This document shows, piece after piece, positions 14,521 through 16,393 of a DNA stretch of 16,393 nt (position 1 is its first letter; each line of letters starts with the position of its first letter). The notes under the pieces were generated by a model. It was not told the origin of the DNA, made no database searches, and worked only from the letters and a program-made list of their open reading frames with translations. This stretch comes from Bacteroidota bacterium (GTDB lineage: Bacteria; Bacteroidota; Bacteroidia; B-17B0; B-17BO), in the NCBI GenBank assembly GCA_025356715.1, contig JANXRU010000122.1, positions 1 through 16,393 on the forward strand, in the 5' to 3' direction. The position numbers and the translations under genes were made by a program.

Positions 14521-16393
14521 ATGCAAAGTTTTAGAACAGAATTAGAATTAATCAATCACTCAGGTAAAGCCTTAGTAGAGAAAGATATTATTGATTTAGA
14601 TAAAAAAATCAGCGAATTTCGTGATAGAAAAATCTCCGATGAAAAATTTCGTAGCCTGCGTTTAGCGCGCGGTGTTTACGGACAGCGTCAGCAAGGCGTT
14701 CAAATGATTCGCATTAAATTACCGTTTGGAAAAGTTTCTTCAAAGCAATTACTGCGTATTGCAGCTATTAGTGATGAATATTCTAATGGTAATTTGCATT
14801 TAACGACTCGGCAAGATATACAAATACATCACGTAAGTTTGGATAGAACGCCAGAGTTATGGGCTAAATTAGAGCAGGACGATATTACTTTGCGAGAAGC
14901 ATGTGGAAATACGGTTCGTAATATCACGGCGTCCGCCGAATCTGGAATTGATCCTAACGAACCATTTGATGTATCACCTTATGCGCACGCCTTATTCACT
15001 TATTTTTTGCGTAAGTCATTCGGACAAGAATTAGGAAGGAAAATAAAAATTGCCTTTTCAAATAATGATAAGGACACCGCATTCACCTACATTCATGATT
15101 TTGGTTTTATTCCAAAATTAAATACTGAAAATGAAAAAGGCTTTAAAGTATTAGTTGGTGGTGGCTTGGGAGCACAACCATTTTTAGGGCAGGTAGCATA
15201 TGAGTTTTTACCAGAAAATAAGTTAATTCCTTTTGTTGAAGCTGCCATTCGTGTATTTGATAGATATGGTGAGCGAGTAAGTCGACATAAAGCACGTATT
15301 AAATATTTAATACACAAAATTGGACTAGAGGAGTTTTTGAAATTGGTAAATCAAGAAGATAAGGCGATTTTAAATAAAGAGGTGGTTATTAATTTGAATT
15401 CAGTTAAATTTTCAATACCAATAACTCATTTAGATAATAATGAAGTAATTATAAAAGATGAAATTGCTTATAATAGATGGTTAGCAACAAATACCTTTAA
15501 ACAAAAGCAATCTGAATTTTATGGTGTTTATATTAAAGTGTTATTGGGAAATATTAGTTCTAACTGTATCAGAAAATTAGTAAAAGCGATTAATATTTAT
15601 GCTTCATCAGAAGATGTTCGTTTAACCATTAATCAAGGCTTTTTATTAAAGTATGTAGCTGAAAATGCTTTACCATTTTTATTTAATGAATTGTTTAAAT
15701 TGGAATTGGTAACTCCTGGTTTTGATTCGGTAGGAGATATAACGGCTTGCCCAGGAACTGATACTTGTAATTTGGCCATCTCAAATAGTACCAATGTAAG
15801 TGTAGAGTTAGAAAAAGTTATTTATACAGAGTTTCCTAATTTAATTTATAATCATGATATCAAAATTAAAATTAGTGGTTGTATGAATTCATGTGGACAA
15901 CATGGTTTGGCACAAATCGGTTTTCATGGTAGTTCTTTCAAAGTTGGTGTTAATATAGTCCCTGCTTTACAAGTATTATTGGGTGGAGGAACAGTAGGTG
16001 ATGGTGTGGGACGTATATCTGAAAAAGTGATTAAAGTAGCGAGTAAACGAGGGCCAGATGTATTGAGAGTTTTATTTACTGATTTTGAACAAAAAGCAGA
16101 AGTGGGGGAATATTTTAATTCATATTATGACAGACAAGGTAAGGATTATTTTTATCAGCTACTTAAACCTTTAGGGGATAATAGTACGCTAACACCACCT
16201 GATTATTTGGATTGGGGTTCGGATGAAAAGTTTGCTACAGCTATTGGAGTGGGTGAATGTGCAGGTGTTATGATTGATTTGGTAGCAACCTTGTTTTTTG
16301 AAGCTGAAGAAAAATTAGCATGGAGTGCAGAAGCCTTTGATAATAATCAATTTGGTGATAGTATTTATTACACATACGCTTCATTTATTAGTG
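14521..16393 (+). CDS. Siroheme/4Fe-4S sulfite (or nitrite) reductase with C-terminal extension, cut by window edge
   Basis: 624 codons are visible from the ATG at 14521, and the frame is open to the right edge. Two ferredoxin-like half domains (LHLTTRQDIQIHHV near 98-111) and the siroheme/4Fe-4S ligands are present: Cys410 and Cys416 in ACPGTDTC, Cys454 and Cys458 in SGCMNSCGQHG. The CX5C and CX3C spacings equal those of E. coli CysI. NTVRNITASAESG resembles ferredoxin-type enzymes. Sulfite and nitrite reductases cannot be separated by these motifs, but the Met/Cys attenuator and the Rrf2 neighbour favour sulfite. After about residue 560 an alpha-helical extension begins (ECAGVMIDLVATLFFEAEEKLAW), reminiscent of the HEPN-like tail of Bacteroidota homologues; it is incomplete here. 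Confidence 0.9.
   Translation, partial: MQSFRTELELINHSGKALVEKDIIDLDKKISEFRDRKISDEKFRSLRLARGVYGQRQQGVQMIRIKLPFGKVSSKQLLRIAAISDEYSNGNLHLTTRQDIQIHHVSLDRTPELWAKLEQDDITLREACGNTVRNITASAESGIDPNEPFDVSPYAHALFTYFLRKSFGQELGRKIKIAFSNNDKDTAFTYIHDFGFIPKLNTENEKGFKVLVGGGLGAQPFLGQVAYEFLPENKLIPFVEAAIRVFDRYGERVSRHKARIKYLIHKIGLEEFLKLVNQEDKAILNKEVVINLNSVKFSIPITHLDNNEVIIKDEIAYNRWLATNTFKQKQSEFYGVYIKVLLGNISSNCIRKLVKAINIYASSEDVRLTINQGFLLKYVAENALPFLFNELFKLELVTPGFDSVGDITACPGTDTCNLAISNSTNVSVELEKVIYTEFPNLIYNHDIKIKISGCMNSCGQHGLAQIGFHGSSFKVGVNIVPALQVLLGGGTVGDGVGRISEKVIKVASKRGPDVLRVLFTDFEQKAEVGEYFNSYYDRQGKDYFYQLLKPLGDNSTLTPPDYLDWGSDEKFATAIGVGECAGVMIDLVATLFFEAEEKLAWSAEAFDNNQFGDSIYYTYASFIS

Noticed and set aside
15093..15317. 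Opposite-strand ORF of 74 codons inside the sulfite reductase gene, and similar antisense ORFs inside the DUF5686, lptB, folE, phosphatase, hom and rrf2 genes
   Set aside because: They are antisense shadows of clearly coding genes, with no recognisable domains or promoter context.

Overview
The window is low-GC DNA from a member of the Bacteroidota. The evidence is a CarboxypepD_reg/DUF5686 outer-membrane protein, promoters of the TTG-N19..23-TAnnTTTG type, A-rich translation starts without Shine-Dalgarno sequences, and the futalosine menaquinone genes mqnB and mqnD. The futalosine genes point to a Cytophagales/Chitinophagales/Sphingobacteriales-like lineage rather than a classical men-pathway one, but this placement is inference. 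I saw no insertion sequences, CRISPR arrays, tRNAs or rRNAs.

Layout. 1-423 (minus) is the N-terminal part of a phytoene-dehydrogenase-like FAD oxidoreductase that runs off the left edge. It is divergent from a large outer-membrane DUF5686 protein (462-2972), followed by lptB (3066-3791). A strong bidirectional terminator separates lptB from convergent minus-strand genes: an M13 zinc metallopeptidase (3860-5875), mqnD (5962-6792) and mqnB (7064-7726). A terminator sits between mqnB and mqnD. Divergent from mqnB is a probable plus-strand operon: a eukaryote-like 6-pyruvoyl-tetrahydropterin synthase (7760), folE (8200) and an inositol-monophosphatase-family gene (8838-9632).

From 9633 onward the window is devoted to sulfur amino acids. 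9633-9734 holds nothing I can name. A consensus promoter (9735-9767) precedes a complete SAM-I type riboswitch (9798-9929). Eleven bases later starts a 39-codon ORF ending in a Met/Cys cluster (9941-10060). Then come structured RNA, a 78-codon ORF of unknown function and a hairpin, before metX (10524) and hom (11587). Next is a four-cysteine Rrf2 regulator (12903-13364). Behind it is a second, 24-codon ORF ending in a Met/Cys cluster (13463-13537). Its stop codon overlaps a segment complementary to the 5' arm of a strong intrinsic terminator (13564-13594), which is the architecture of a classical transcription attenuator. It leads into an aldo/keto reductase (13635) and a siroheme sulfite/nitrite reductase (14521, cut by the right edge).

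How the parts fit together. Sulfite reductase makes sulfide; MetX and Hom make the O-acetylhomoserine that accepts it. Both transcription units appear to sense their end products: SAM by the riboswitch, and charged Met/Cys tRNA by the two leader ORFs. The Rrf2 protein probably links them to sulfur or Fe-S status, because a 28-bp motif occurs both at its own promoter and upstream of the sulfite reductase promoter. The paired Met/Cys leader ORFs are the most interesting feature of the window.
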